From assembly GCA_050248955.1 (NCBI GenBank), contig JBFWRK010000003.1:1-64000 (forward strand): a stretch of DNA of 64,000 nucleotides, written 5' to 3'. A program made the position numbers and the translations under genes. Shown here piece after piece: positions 14,382 to 23,621 of this stretch (within the stretch, counting starts at the first letter, position 1; each line of letters begins with the position of its first letter). Source of the stretch: JBFWRK01 sp050248955. Its GTDB lineage: Bacteria > Actinomycetota > Acidimicrobiia > Acidimicrobiales > Ilumatobacteraceae. The notes under the pieces were generated by a model. It saw only the letters and a program-made list of their open reading frames with translations. It ran no database searches and was not told where the DNA came from.

Positions 14382-17300
14382 GGGTCGACACTACGGACTC
14401 CGTGACGGCGCGCCGGGAGACCTCGGCGGCGAGCTGGCTCCGGCTGGCGAGATCGAGCTTCGTGAACACGTGGGAGAGGTGCGTCTCCACCGTGCGACGG
14501 GAGATGAACAGGCGAGCCCCGATCTCCGGGTTCGTCAGCCCGTCCGCCACGAGTGCGCTCACCTCGCGCTCCATCGGTGTCAACGCCTCCCAGCCGAAGG
14601 ACGGGCGCTGGTGCCGCGGCCGCGTCCTGCGCACACCGAGGGCGCGCAGGGCCGCGTCGACGCGCTGGGAATCCGCGGCGGCATCGACTTCGGCGTACAG
14701 CGCGGCAGCGTCCAGGAGCAACGCGACGGCCTCATCCCGTCGACCGCACTCGGCCAGGACCGCGGCTGCCGACTCGCAGCTCACTGCGAGATCCGGGTGC
14801 AGACCGGTTCGCCGGTAGTGCTCGACGCCCTCGAGCACGGCGCTCGGGTCGTGATCGACGAGCCCTCGGCAGAGGCGCGCCGCCCCGATCGCGCTGGCAG
14901 CGGGCGTGCGTCGTGCACCCTCTTCCAGCTCCTCGGTCACGGCGCGGGCGAGGTCCTCGCGTCCGACGACGAGTGCGCACCGCACGAGATGGATCGCCCG
15001 CGCCCGGTGCCCGTAGAAGTACCTGATCGATGCCGTCTGCGCCCAGGTCGTCTCGGCGACGGTGACCGCGGCCGCGAGGTCGCCGCTCGCCTCCAACCAC
15101 GCTGCCTGCGCGCCGAAGAGCCAGTCGGCGCCGAACAGCGCGACACCGGCGGCGAGGTGCTGTGCGCCGGTGGAGAGGTGGGCTTGCGCTCCGGGGAGGT
15201 CACCGCGGCGGGTCGCGATCATCGCTGCCAACGCCTCGTAGTACAGGACGAAGTTGAGGCTGCCTGTCTCCTCGGCGACGGCGCGGCCGGCTTCGATCTC
15301 GGCGAGCGCGTCGTCCCAACGGCCTGCGTAGTAGCGCGCTGGGCAGCGGCCATGTACGCCATCGGCAAGAGCGCGAGCGTGCCGCGGCGCTCGGCTCGTT
15401 GGCGGGCCTCGTCGGCGGCGACGATCGCGTCCTCCACCTCGTCGAGCTCGAGCAGGCCGACAGCGTGGAACGTGTCGGGGATGAGGTAGGAGGCGTGCGC
15501 GATCCGTCCGGAGTTGAACAGGGCCAGCGCGGCCGCGGCGTGCTCTCGCGCTACCTGCCCGTGGCCGGTTACTGCGGCGAGGACGCTGAGCGATTGATGG
15601 GCGAGGCACTGCGACGTTGCGTCTTCCGCCTCGTTCGCGGCCGCGAGCATGGCGTCCATCACCAGGCGGCCCGCGTCGTGTGTCATCGCGCCGGTGAGCA
15701 CGGAGAGCTGTGCCGCGAGGCACTCGAGACGGCGGATCTCCTCTGGTGGCGCGCCGGGCGCGGAGGTGGCTCGGTGGAGTGCGGCGATCGCCGCAGCCGT
15801 GTTGCCGCGGTTCCCGTGCGCCGAGCTGAGGCCGCGCAGCGCGGCGAACTCCACATCGGGACCGGGCGACGACGCGAGCACGTCGTCGGCGATCGCCTCG
15901 GCATCATCGAAGCGTCCGCACCATGCCAGCGGCTCGATCATGCGGGCCTGGAGCGCGCTGCGCCCGGGCCAGTGAGGCGGCGCCAGAGCGATCGCCTCGT
16001 CGAGGAGCGCGAGTGCGCTGCTGGGTGAGACCGAGATCGATTCGACCGCCGCGCGTTCGAGCCAGCCCACTGCTTCGAGGTCGCCGGGGAGCGCTCCGAG
16101 CGCGAACTGCCGCGCCACCTGCTGCGTCGGCGCGCCGTCTTCGGCCAAGGCGGTGGCGGCTGCGCGGTGGAGATCGCGGCGCACGGCCGGCAGCATGTCC
16201 GCGTAGGCAGCCTCACGGATCAGGTCGTGACGGAACGTGAGTCGATCGCCGTCCCCGACGATGAGCCCGGCGAGCGAGGCATCGCGCAGCGCGGCCGCGA
16301 CGTCGATGACGGATCGGCGGGTGATCACGGCCAGCTCGTGCAGCGTGAACGCGCTGCCGAGCAGGCTCGCCAGGCGCAGCAGCTCGTTCGTCTCGTGCGG
16401 CAGCCACGACAACCGCCGCACGAGCGTCTCGTGCAGGTTCGCCGGCATCGCGCCGGGCTCCACGTCGGCGACACCGCCGCCGATGGTGAGCAGTCCGTCG
16501 TCGTCGATCGTCCGCAGGAGCTCCGTGACGAACAACGGGTTCCCGGCGGTGGCGCGGAGACGCTCGCGGAGCACCGGGCCAGGCGCCGCGCCGGTGATCG
16601 AGCTGGCGAGTGCCTGCACGTCGAGTTCGTCGAGCGAGTCGAGCCGGAGGTGCCGCCCGAGGCCGCCGCGCACGAGCTCCAGCAAGCGGTCGAGGATCAC
16701 CGGGCGCGGCGACGGTCGTAGGGTGCCGATCACGGCGAACCCGGACACGCCGGCCCGCCGACCGAGCGCGACGAGCGCCGCCAGCGACAGGTCGTCCGCC
16801 CAGTGCAGGTCCTCGGCGACGACCACGACCGGCTTCGTCCGCGCCATGACCTCGACGATGTCGACGCAGGCCTCCACGACGGCGTAGCTCAGGTCGTCGC
16901 CGGACTCGCCCGATCTCGTCGCCCGGCTCAACAGCTCGGCGAGCGCGTCCGTGCGCCGATCGCCGCGTCCTGCCTCGACGAGACCGTGGGGGATCGCGCC
17001 GGGACGGCGCAGCACCTCGTCCGACGCGACCTCGACGACCATGAGACCGGTGGTGCGGCCCCGGCGGACCGCGTCGCGCACGAGGTGGGTCTTGCCGATG
17101 CCGGCCTCGCCTTCGACGAGGGTCACCTGGCCCCTTCCCGCCGCGGTCGAGCTCATCGCCTCGGCGATGAGTGCCAGCTCCTCGGTGCGGCCGATGGTCG
17201 CGAATGCCCGCTGCTCACCGGCACCGTCCTGGACCGCCCAGAGGTGCCAGCGCTCGGAGAAGCCCTTCAGCCGGCATCTGCCCCGATCGACGAAGCGGAC

Positions 17301-17726
17301 CGAGGGGACGATGCCGACCAGCTGGCGGACGACATCGGAGACCAGCACCTCACCGCCGGTCGCCCGCGCCGCGATCCGAGCAGCAGCGTTCACCGCGCCA
17401 CCGAGCGGATCGACGCTCGGTCCGAGCACCTCGCCGGTGTTGATGCCGAACCGGACCCGGAGCGCCGAGTCGGCGAGCGCGCGCTGCGCGACGAGCGAGA
17501 ACGAGACCGCCTGGCGCGGGGAGGAGAACGTCAGCAGCAGGCCGTCACCGAGCGACTTCACCTCGTGGCCGCCGTACGGTGCGACGTGATCCCGCACGAC
17601 GTCGAGCGTCGCTCCGATGGAGGCGCTGCCGGCATCGTCGCCGATCCGCTGGAGCAGCTCCGTCGAGCGCTCCACGTCGACGAACACGAGCGTGGTCAGC
17701 CCGTGGTCCGCGCGCGGTTCGATCAT
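14365..17726 (-). pseudogene. Cyclase/AAA ATPase/LuxR-type regulator, frameshifted
   Basis: A large signalling regulator read in two frames. Frame one runs from ATG 17726: a class III nucleotide cyclase-like domain (LVFVDVERSTELL, VKSLGDGLLLTF, FGINTGEV), then an AAA_16 ATPase (GEAGIGKTH; VVVAEDLHWAD) and TPR-like helices to about 15340. Homology then continues in another frame (YYAGRWDDALAEIEAG onward) to a C-terminal LuxR HTH (LTPMEREVSALVADGLTNPEIG and VETHLSHVFTKL) ending at 14365. The slip falls in a CGCGC run at 15334-15342; one missing base, or two extra, restores one protein of about 1,120 residues. It could be a real lesion or a sequencing error. If real, the 835-residue frame-one product (to 15219) lacks its DNA-binding domain. 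It is divergent from the P450. Confidence 0.8.
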
Positions 17727-17858
17727 GGCCGAAGGGTACGGCGTCCGTCGGTGCCCGCCATCCGGCACCTGCCTGATCTCCGGCGGCGGAGCGTGCCGGC
17801 GGACGATCTCCGTGAGATGCCGGATGCGCGGACGGCGCCCGTCGGGCATCGTGGCCCC

Positions 17859-19238
17859 ATGGACGATCGGATGCCCATCCCGGGGCCTCGTGGCGTCGCC
17901 GCGACCATCCAGCTGATGCGAGCGCTGACCGCAGATCCCTGCCCTGCGCTCGACGCGGCCGCCGCTCGGTTCGGATCGACCTTCGCGGTGGGTCGGCGGC
18001 CCCTGCGGATGGTCGTCGTCGGCGATGCCGAGCACCTCGCCGATCTGTTCTCGACCCCGAACGACGCGTTCAGGTGGGGCCACGTCTTCAACGTCCTGCG
18101 GTTCTTCGTCGGCGACGGATCGATGATCGTGTCCGACGGCGACGACCACCGCCGGCGTCGTGGGAGCGTGCAGTCCGGCTTCGCCCGCCGTCACCTCGAC
18201 GAGTGGGTGTCGATGATCGTGCGCGAGACGGACCGGACGATCGACGACGAGATGGTGACTCGGACTGACGAGGGCGGGAGCGACGACGTCGACGGCGTCA
18301 TCGACCTGTTCCCGATCGAGCGGTCGCTCGTGCTGCGCATGGTGTTGAACGTGCTGTTCGGCGCGGGGCTCGGCGCGCGGGCGGACGAGATCGGCCGGTT
18401 GATCGAGCCGGCGAAGGAGTACCTCGAGCAGCCCGTGCTACGTCAGCTCCCGCACCCGGTGCCGTTCACGAGGCGATCACGGGCGCGCGTCGCGCGGCGG
18501 CAGCTCGATCGGCTGATCGACGGTGAGATGGCGCGACGTCGCGCCGCGCCGGCGAGCTCGACTGATCTGCTCGACACGTTGCTGCAAGCGAGCGGTTCCG
18601 ACCGCCTGTCGGACGCCGAGATCCGCGATCAGGTCGTGACGCTGATCGGCGCCGGCTACGACACCACGACCTCAGCGCTCTCGTGGACGACGCTGCGAGC
18701 GGCGTCGGATCCGGACGTGTGGCAGCGGCTCCGGGCCGAAGCCGACGACGTGCTCACCGGTGAGCTCGGTCCGACGACGGTGCCGCGGCTCGTCTACGCG
18801 CAGGCAGTCGTCCGCGAGGCGCTGCGGTTGCATCCGGCGGGTGTGTTCAGCCCTCGCCGGGCCGTGCGTGACGTGCAGATCGGCTCGCACACGATCCCCG
18901 AGGGGGCGATGATCCTGTGGTCGCCGTACCTCGCCGGGCGTGACCCGGCGATCTGGGACGACCCGCTGGTGTTCCGTCCCGAACGCCACCTCGATCCCGA
19001 CCCCGTGGCGAAGGCAGTGATGGATGCGGCGTGGGTGCCGTTCGGGCGCGGCGCTCGACGGTGCATCGGCTTCGCACTGGCGCAGATGGAGCTCACGCTC
19101 GCGATCTCGCGCCTCGCGCAACGCGTCGATCTCATCCTCGAGAGCGCCACCATCCCGGCGCCGTACGGGATGGTGGTCAATCGCCCCGCCGGTGGTGTCC
19201 GCGTGAGGATCCGAACACGCCAGTCATCGAGCGCGTAG
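17859..19238 (+). CDS. Cytochrome P450
   Basis: A 459-residue P450. The I-helix oxygen motif is AGYDTTTSAL, the K-helix ExxR is EALR, and the heme loop FGRGARRCIG places the thiolate ligand at Cys402. There is no membrane anchor, as in soluble bacterial P450s. It inserts oxygen using electrons from ferredoxin or a reductase, neither of which is adjacent. ATG at 17859 is chosen; the open frame extends far upstream only as a shadow of the opposite-strand regulator. It shares a 132-bp divergent promoter region with that regulator, which may control it. Confidence 0.93.
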   Translation: MDDRMPIPGPRGVAATIQLMRALTADPCPALDAAAARFGSTFAVGRRPLRMVVVGDAEHLADLFSTPNDAFRWGHVFNVLRFFVGDGSMIVSDGDDHRRRRGSVQSGFARRHLDEWVSMIVRETDRTIDDEMVTRTDEGGSDDVDGVIDLFPIERSLVLRMVLNVLFGAGLGARADEIGRLIEPAKEYLEQPVLRQLPHPVPFTRRSRARVARRQLDRLIDGEMARRRAAPASSTDLLDTLLQASGSDRLSDAEIRDQVVTLIGAGYDTTTSALSWTTLRAASDPDVWQRLRAEADDVLTGELGPTTVPRLVYAQAVVREALRLHPAGVFSPRRAVRDVQIGSHTIPEGAMILWSPYLAGRDPAIWDDPLVFRPERHLDPDPVAKAVMDAAWVPFGRGARRCIGFALAQMELTLAISRLAQRVDLILESATIPAPYGMVVNRPAGGVRVRIRTRQSSSA

Positions 19239-19260
19239 CCGCGCGGCTTCGCGCCGTTGC

Positions 19261-19971
19261 TCACGTTCCGTTCGCGAGTTGGCGAGCGAGCTCGATCACC
19301 TCGGGCGCGTCGCGATCGGACTCGAGGCGATGCTCTCGGCTGCCCGACTGCCAGAGCACCACGGTCGTGGCCGCGATCGTGCGGTGCGGTGTCCGCAGCA
19401 CGTGGCCTCCCGAGATGACGATTGCCTCGTCGCCCAGGTCGTCTACACGGTCGACCTGCTCGCCGGCCGCGACGAGCTTGTGGAACAGCACGTCCGGTTC
19501 GCCGTTCGCGCTGTGGATCCACAGCGTCGAGCTGTCGGGCCAGACCACGAGCACGCCGCCTTCGGGCATCGTGGCGAACCCATCGGGGGTGCCCAGAGCG
19601 GTGGTGTCGAGTGCCGGGGGCAGCGAGCCGAGCCGTGCCTCTGCGGTCGCGCGGTCGATGCGCGACAGACCGGCGTCGATCGACGGCAGCGGTGCCAGCG
19701 TGGAGGCGGACGACGGATCGATCCGGATGCTCGTCGACCCGATGCCGAGCCATCCGGCGACGGCACTCCGCAAGGGCGCGACGAGCAGCACCGTGGCTGT
19801 TGCAATGGCCACGATGACCGGCGCCCACTGCCACCGCCGACGGTGCGCTAGCCGTCCCATGGCGGGCTTGCGAGACGGCGTGACGAGCGGCGCGGCATCC
19901 GGCACCGTCACGAGCAGCGCGCCGACGCTCGCGAGCACGTCCGCCAAGTGGTCGTCGTCGACGTCCGTCAT
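19261..19971 (-). CDS. Membrane-anchored protein coupled to ECF sigma factor (putative anti-sigma factor)
   Basis: A 236-residue protein with one membrane helix near residues 55-80 (APVIVAIATATVLLVAPL). A short cytoplasmic N-terminus precedes it and an extracytoplasmic Ser/Asp-rich C-terminal domain follows. No zinc-binding HxxxCxxC motif is seen. The start overlaps the sigma gene stop as ATGA and has GGAGGAGG 6 bases upstream. Position and topology fit an anti-sigma factor that senses an envelope signal, but the family is not recognised. Confidence 0.7.
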   Translation of the reverse strand: MTDVDDDHLADVLASVGALLVTVPDAAPLVTPSRKPAMGRLAHRRRWQWAPVIVAIATATVLLVAPLRSAVAGWLGIGSTSIRIDPSSASTLAPLPSIDAGLSRIDRATAEARLGSLPPALDTTALGTPDGFATMPEGGVLVVWPDSSTLWIHSANGEPDVLFHKLVAAGEQVDRVDDLGDEAIVISGGHVLRTPHRTIAATTVVLWQSGSREHRLESDRDAPEVIELARQLANGT

Positions 19972-20504
19972 CGAGCCTCCTCCCGTTGCAGGTGTTCGAG
20001 TTGCTCGCGCAGGCGGGCCATCGCCCGCGAGAGACGCGATTTGACGGTGCCCGGCGGGCACCCGAGCACCTCGGCCATCTCCCCTTCGCCGAGCTGCTCG
20101 AAGTGGCGCAGCGCGATCACGAGCCGGTCGTCGCGGCCGAGTCGGTTCACGGCGGCGATCACCGCTCGGCGTTCGGCAGCAGTGACCACGCGGTCGGCCG
20201 GATCGGGTGCAGTGTCCGCACCGGAGCTGCGCGCGTCACGCAACTCGAGTGCGGCACGACGCCCGCGCGCGCGGCGGCCGTTCCGGGCCGCGTTCGCGAC
20301 CACGCGGAGGTACCAGCTGCGGAACCCACGCGCCGGATCGATCGACGCACGCGCCCGCCATGCCCGAACATCGGCGTCCTGCACGACGTCGTCGGCACCG
20401 GTCGCCGATCCGAGCACGACCGTGGCCACTCGTAGCGCGCTCGACCGGTGGCGAGCGATCAGCTCACCGAACGCTGCGGCATCGCCGGAACCGGCGGCCC
20501 GCAC
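19968..20504 (-). CDS. ECF-type RNA polymerase sigma factor
   Basis: A sigma-70 family protein of about 178 residues. Region 2 has GDAAAFGELIARH and DDVVQDADVRAWR; region 4 has LGCPPGTVKSRLSRAMARLREQL. It directs RNA polymerase to a stress or envelope regulon. The GTG at 20504 has AGGAG nine bases upstream but leaves almost no lead-in. Homology-like sequence continues upstream to a CTG at 20540 that would overlap the cytochrome stop, so the true start may be there. The gene sits between a cytochrome c gene and its putative anti-sigma gene, all tightly coupled. Confidence 0.83.
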   Translation of the reverse strand: MRAAGSGDAAAFGELIARHRSSALRVATVVLGSATGADDVVQDADVRAWRARASIDPARGFRSWYLRVVANAARNGRRARGRRAALELRDARSSGADTAPDPADRVVTAAERRAVIAAVNRLGRDDRLVIALRHFEQLGEGEMAEVLGCPPGTVKSRLSRAMARLREQLEHLQREEAR

Positions 20505-20536
20505 GAGGGTCTGCTCCTGCTCGTCGATCGTGGTGG

Positions 20537-20941
20537 TCAGCCTTGCAGCAGATGGTCGACCAGAGCGTCGATCTCGGTCTCGGTCAGTCCGAGATCGGGC
20601 ATCGCCGCCGTCGGTCCACCAGACGGGACGAACGCCGGGGAGATGAAGGCTGCAGGCTCGCGGATCGACTCGGCGATGTACTCGGCGGCGGTCATGCCGG
20701 GCCGGCGATCGCCGGCCCACGCCGGAGCGTCGGAGAGGGACGGGAACGAGCCGATCTGCGACGTCGATCCCGGGCCGGCGTGACACGTCGCGCATCCCTT
20801 GGCCTTGAAGAGCGCGGCTCCGTCGAGGGTCGACGCGTCGACGGCTTCCGCCGGTGCCGTCGTGGTGGTCTGCCAGCCCACCAGGCTGGCGGCGGCGGCA
20901 GTGATCGCGGCACCCGCGGCGAGCAGCCCGGCTCGGCTCAC
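20537..20941 (-). CDS. Membrane-anchored monoheme cytochrome c
   Basis: A 134-residue protein. It starts with an Ala-rich hydrophobic helix (signal anchor, residues ~3-25), then one CATCH heme-attachment motif near residue 50, and a probable axial methionine in AAMPDLG near the C-terminus. It would carry one electron on the outer face of the membrane. The GTG start overlaps the stop of the upstream gene as GTGA, and its own stop overlaps or abuts the start of the sigma factor gene. Confidence 0.85.
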   Translation of the reverse strand: MSRAGLLAAGAAITAAAASLVGWQTTTTAPAEAVDASTLDGAALFKAKGCATCHAGPGSTSQIGSFPSLSDAPAWAGDRRPGMTAAEYIAESIREPAAFISPAFVPSGGPTAAMPDLGLTETEIDALVDHLLQG

Positions 20942-21492
20942 GCCATCACCGTGCGCCGACGCCGTAGGTGGGACAGGCCGTCGGCGATGGCCAGGCTGGC
21001 GAAGACCGCAGCCATCGCAATGAGTCCGTAGCGGACGCCCACGGGGAAGCGGTGATCGGTGGCCGTGGCCGCAGGAACGTCGATGGAGAGCGCTCCCAGC
21101 TCCTGTTCGCCGAACCACCCTTGGTGCACGGTCCACGTGTAGTCGCCCGCAGCTGGGAAGGTCACCGACGCGATGTAGTGGCCGGTCGCATCGTGGGTGG
21201 CCGGGAAGACCTGGACGGTCCCGTCGGCGGCGGTGATCTCGATGGCGACGTCCTCGTCGAGATCGACCGGCGTCACGCCGTGCTGGCGGATCGTGAACCC
21301 GACCTCGAGGGCCTCTCCCGGTACCGGTGTCGGCACAGCGTCGAGCGTGGTCACCGCCCAGCCACCCGCTGACGCGGCCGAGCCGAACCCGAGGACGAGG
21401 CCGGCCGCGGCGAGCACGCCGACAAGGACACGGCCCCAGATCCGCGCGCCGGCGCGAACAGCGGTGGTGGGCGATGTGCGCAGCAGTTCCAT
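20938..21492 (-). CDS. Secreted/membrane YtkA-like (FixH-like) domain protein
   Basis: A 184-residue protein with a signal peptide (VLVGVLAAAGLVLGFGSAASA), an extracytoplasmic beta-sandwich of about 100 residues (LEVGFTIRQHGVTPVD; GDYTWTVHQGWFG) and a C-terminal membrane helix followed by Arg-rich residues. The fold resembles YtkA/FixH domains, often found with copper or heme proteins. It is first in the coupled series with cytochrome c, sigma factor and putative anti-sigma factor. ATG at 21492 precedes a plausible signal peptide; a longer frame is unsupported. Confidence 0.7.
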   Translation of the reverse strand: MELLRTSPTTAVRAGARIWGRVLVGVLAAAGLVLGFGSAASAGGWAVTTLDAVPTPVPGEALEVGFTIRQHGVTPVDLDEDVAIEITAADGTVQVFPATHDATGHYIASVTFPAAGDYTWTVHQGWFGEQELGALSIDVPAATATDHRFPVGVRYGLIAMAAVFASLAIADGLSHLRRRRTVMA

Positions 21493-21535
21493 GCCCGATC
21501 TACCCCGCCGAGCACGTTCAGGTTCCACCGACGGC

Positions 21536-22573
21536 TCAGCGGGGAGGGAGTGCTGCCGCCGAGGCTCGGCGGAGGACGGAGAGCACCTTCGACTCGTCCT
21601 CGTCCAGCCCGTCGACACGGGCGCGGGCGCTGCGCCACATCGCGCGCAGTTCGTCGGCTCGGAAGAGGTCGATCACCACGGGGTGGACGTAGCTCTTCCG
21701 GCACACCGCACGCGTGTTGCCGAGGTCGGTCGCGACTTCGTCGAGCACGTCGTTGAGCGCTGTCACGGTCGTGGTGTCGCGCTGCGCGAGCAACGATGTC
21801 GCCCGCGTCGTCGCTCGCCACGTGCGCAGCGTCTTCGCGGTGAAGTCCGCGCCGGTCGCGTCGCGCACGTAGTCGTTGACGTCACTCGACCTCACGTTGC
21901 GCACCACGCCCTCGTCGTCCTCGAACGAGAACAGCATCTGCCCGGGGAGGTCCTGACAGTTCCGGATCAGGCGCACCACGCGGCGGTCGTCGACCGCCAG
22001 ACGATGACGCCGGGAGTGCTTGCCGCGGAAGCGCAGCTCGATGCTCCCGCCGTCGACGACGACGTGGCGCTTGCGCAGGGTCGTGACGCCGAAGGTGCCG
22101 TTCGTGCGGGCGTACTCCTCGTTGCCCACGCGGATGCCGGTGTCGTCGATGATGTGCACGACCAGCGCGACCTGCCGCTCGAACGTCGGCCGACCGCAGC
22201 GCAGGTCGTCCTCGACCGCGAGCCGCAGCTTCGGGAGCACCGTGCCGAACGTGGGCAGCTGGTCGAACTTCGTCGCGTCGCGCTGGGCGCGGAACTCGGG
22301 GTGGTACCGCGACTGCTTGCGTCCCCTCGCGTCGCGTCCCGTGGCCTGCAGGTGCGTGTTCGGCGAGGTGGAGATCCACACGTCGGTCCAGGCGGGTGGC
22401 ACAGCGAGGCGGTTGATGCGTTCGAGCGTCCTCCGATCGTCGACTCGGCTGCCGTCCGGCCGGATGTACGTGAAGCGCCGTCGACCGCGCCGTTGGATCC
22501 CCGGGACGTCGTCGAGCCCGTACACGAGGCCGTTCAGGCACTCGAAGCCGTCGACAGTGTCGAGCCGTTGCAC
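21536..22573 (-). CDS. DNA topoisomerase IB
   Basis: A eukaryote-like type IB topoisomerase of about 345 residues, which relaxes supercoils by transient 3'-phosphotyrosine cleavage. It shows LVYGLDDVPGIQRRGRRRF, NTHLQATGRDARGRKQ, the active-site segments RTWRATTRA and LRKRH, and the tyrosine in CRKSYVHPVVI. GTG at 22573 is chosen, since the start region upstream would overlap the divergent aldo/keto reductase gene. An ATG at 22657 is possible and would share a CCATGG with that gene's start. Confidence 0.9.
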   Translation of the reverse strand: MQRLDTVDGFECLNGLVYGLDDVPGIQRRGRRRFTYIRPDGSRVDDRRTLERINRLAVPPAWTDVWISTSPNTHLQATGRDARGRKQSRYHPEFRAQRDATKFDQLPTFGTVLPKLRLAVEDDLRCGRPTFERQVALVVHIIDDTGIRVGNEEYARTNGTFGVTTLRKRHVVVDGGSIELRFRGKHSRRHRLAVDDRRVVRLIRNCQDLPGQMLFSFEDDEGVVRNVRSSDVNDYVRDATGADFTAKTLRTWRATTRATSLLAQRDTTTVTALNDVLDEVATDLGNTRAVCRKSYVHPVVIDLFRADELRAMWRSARARVDGLDEDESKVLSVLRRASAAALPPR

Positions 22574-22655
22574 CAGCCGTGCCGTTCCCCGGCCGTGGCG
22601 GGCACCAAACGTTCCGGAACAGGCGCGTCGCGCGGGCGCCGCTAGCGTCGCCTCC

Positions 22656-23621
22656 ATGGAGTACCGCCGTCTTGGTCGCACCGCCCTTCGAGTCAGCCCG
22701 CTGTGCCTCGGCACGATGAACTTCGGGCCTCAGACCGACGAACCCGACGCGCACGCGATCATGGACCGCGCGCTCGAGCTCGGGATCAACTTCTTCGACA
22801 CAGCGAACCGCTACGGCGGCAACCTCGGCGCAGGTGGCACGGAGGAGATCATCGGCCGGTGGTTCGCGCTCGGCGCTGGCCGGCGCGAGAAGGTCGTCCT
22901 CGCGACGAAGGCGTTCGGACCGATGTCCGACTGGCCGAACGACCGCGGGCTCTCGGCCCGTCACATCCGCCAGGCGTGCGAGGAGAGCCTGCGGCGGTTG
23001 CAGACCGATCACATCGACCTCTACCAGATGCACCACATCGACCGGTCGGCACCGTGGGACGAGGTGTGGCAGGCGATGGAGCTGCTCGTCGCCCAGGGCA
23101 AGGTGATCTACGTCGGCAGCTCGAACTTCGCCGGGTGGCACATCGCGCAGGCGAACGAAGCAGCGAAGTCCCGCCACTTCCTCGGGCTCGTCAGCGAGCA
23201 GAGCATCTACAACCTCGCCACGCGGATGGTCGAGCTCGAGGTCCTGCCCGCGTGCCGCTCGTACGGCGTCGGCGTCATTCCGTGGAGCCCGCTCGCCGGC
23301 GGCATGCTCGGTGGCGGGCGCGACGCGACAGAGGGCCGGCGGGCGAGCATCAACCCGCGCTGGGAGCACCTGGCCCCGCAGCTCGAGCGCTGGGAAGCGT
23401 GGTGCTCGACGCGCGGCGAGGAGCCGGCCGCGGTCGCGCTGGCGTGGCTGTTGCATCAGCGCGAGGTGGTCGCGCCGATCATCGGCCCGCGCACCGCGGC
23501 GCAGCTCGAAGGCGCGTCGATGCGAGCGCTCGAGATCACGCTCGATGACGACGCGTGCCGTGAGCTCGACGAGATCTTCCCCGGTCCTGGCGGCCGGGCG
23601 CCCGAGGCCTACGCCTGGTAG
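22656..23621 (+). CDS. Aldo/keto reductase
   Basis: A 321-residue TIM-barrel oxidoreductase using NADPH to reduce aldehydes or ketones. The catalytic tetrad is visible: Asp in FFDTA, Tyr in NRYGG, Lys in ATKAFG and His in QMHHID. C-terminal cofactor segments are PWSPLAGG and PIIGPRTAAQLEG. ATG at 22656 begins MEYRRLGRTALRVSP, the standard start of the family. The 3' end overlaps the exonuclease III gene on the other strand by 13 bp. Confidence 0.92.
   Translation: MEYRRLGRTALRVSPLCLGTMNFGPQTDEPDAHAIMDRALELGINFFDTANRYGGNLGAGGTEEIIGRWFALGAGRREKVVLATKAFGPMSDWPNDRGLSARHIRQACEESLRRLQTDHIDLYQMHHIDRSAPWDEVWQAMELLVAQGKVIYVGSSNFAGWHIAQANEAAKSRHFLGLVSEQSIYNLATRMVELEVLPACRSYGVGVIPWSPLAGGMLGGGRDATEGRRASINPRWEHLAPQLERWEAWCSTRGEEPAAVALAWLLHQREVVAPIIGPRTAAQLEGASMRALEITLDDDACRELDEIFPGPGGRAPEAYAW

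Noticed and set aside
16803..17858. Long N-terminal extension of the P450 frame
   Set aside because: It lies antisense to the cyclase/AAA regulator and has no family features. The P450 starts at 17859.
14381..18194. Extension of the cyclase regulator to 18194
   Set aside because: The frame upstream of ATG 17726 runs antisense over the P450 start and has no cyclase-like sequence.
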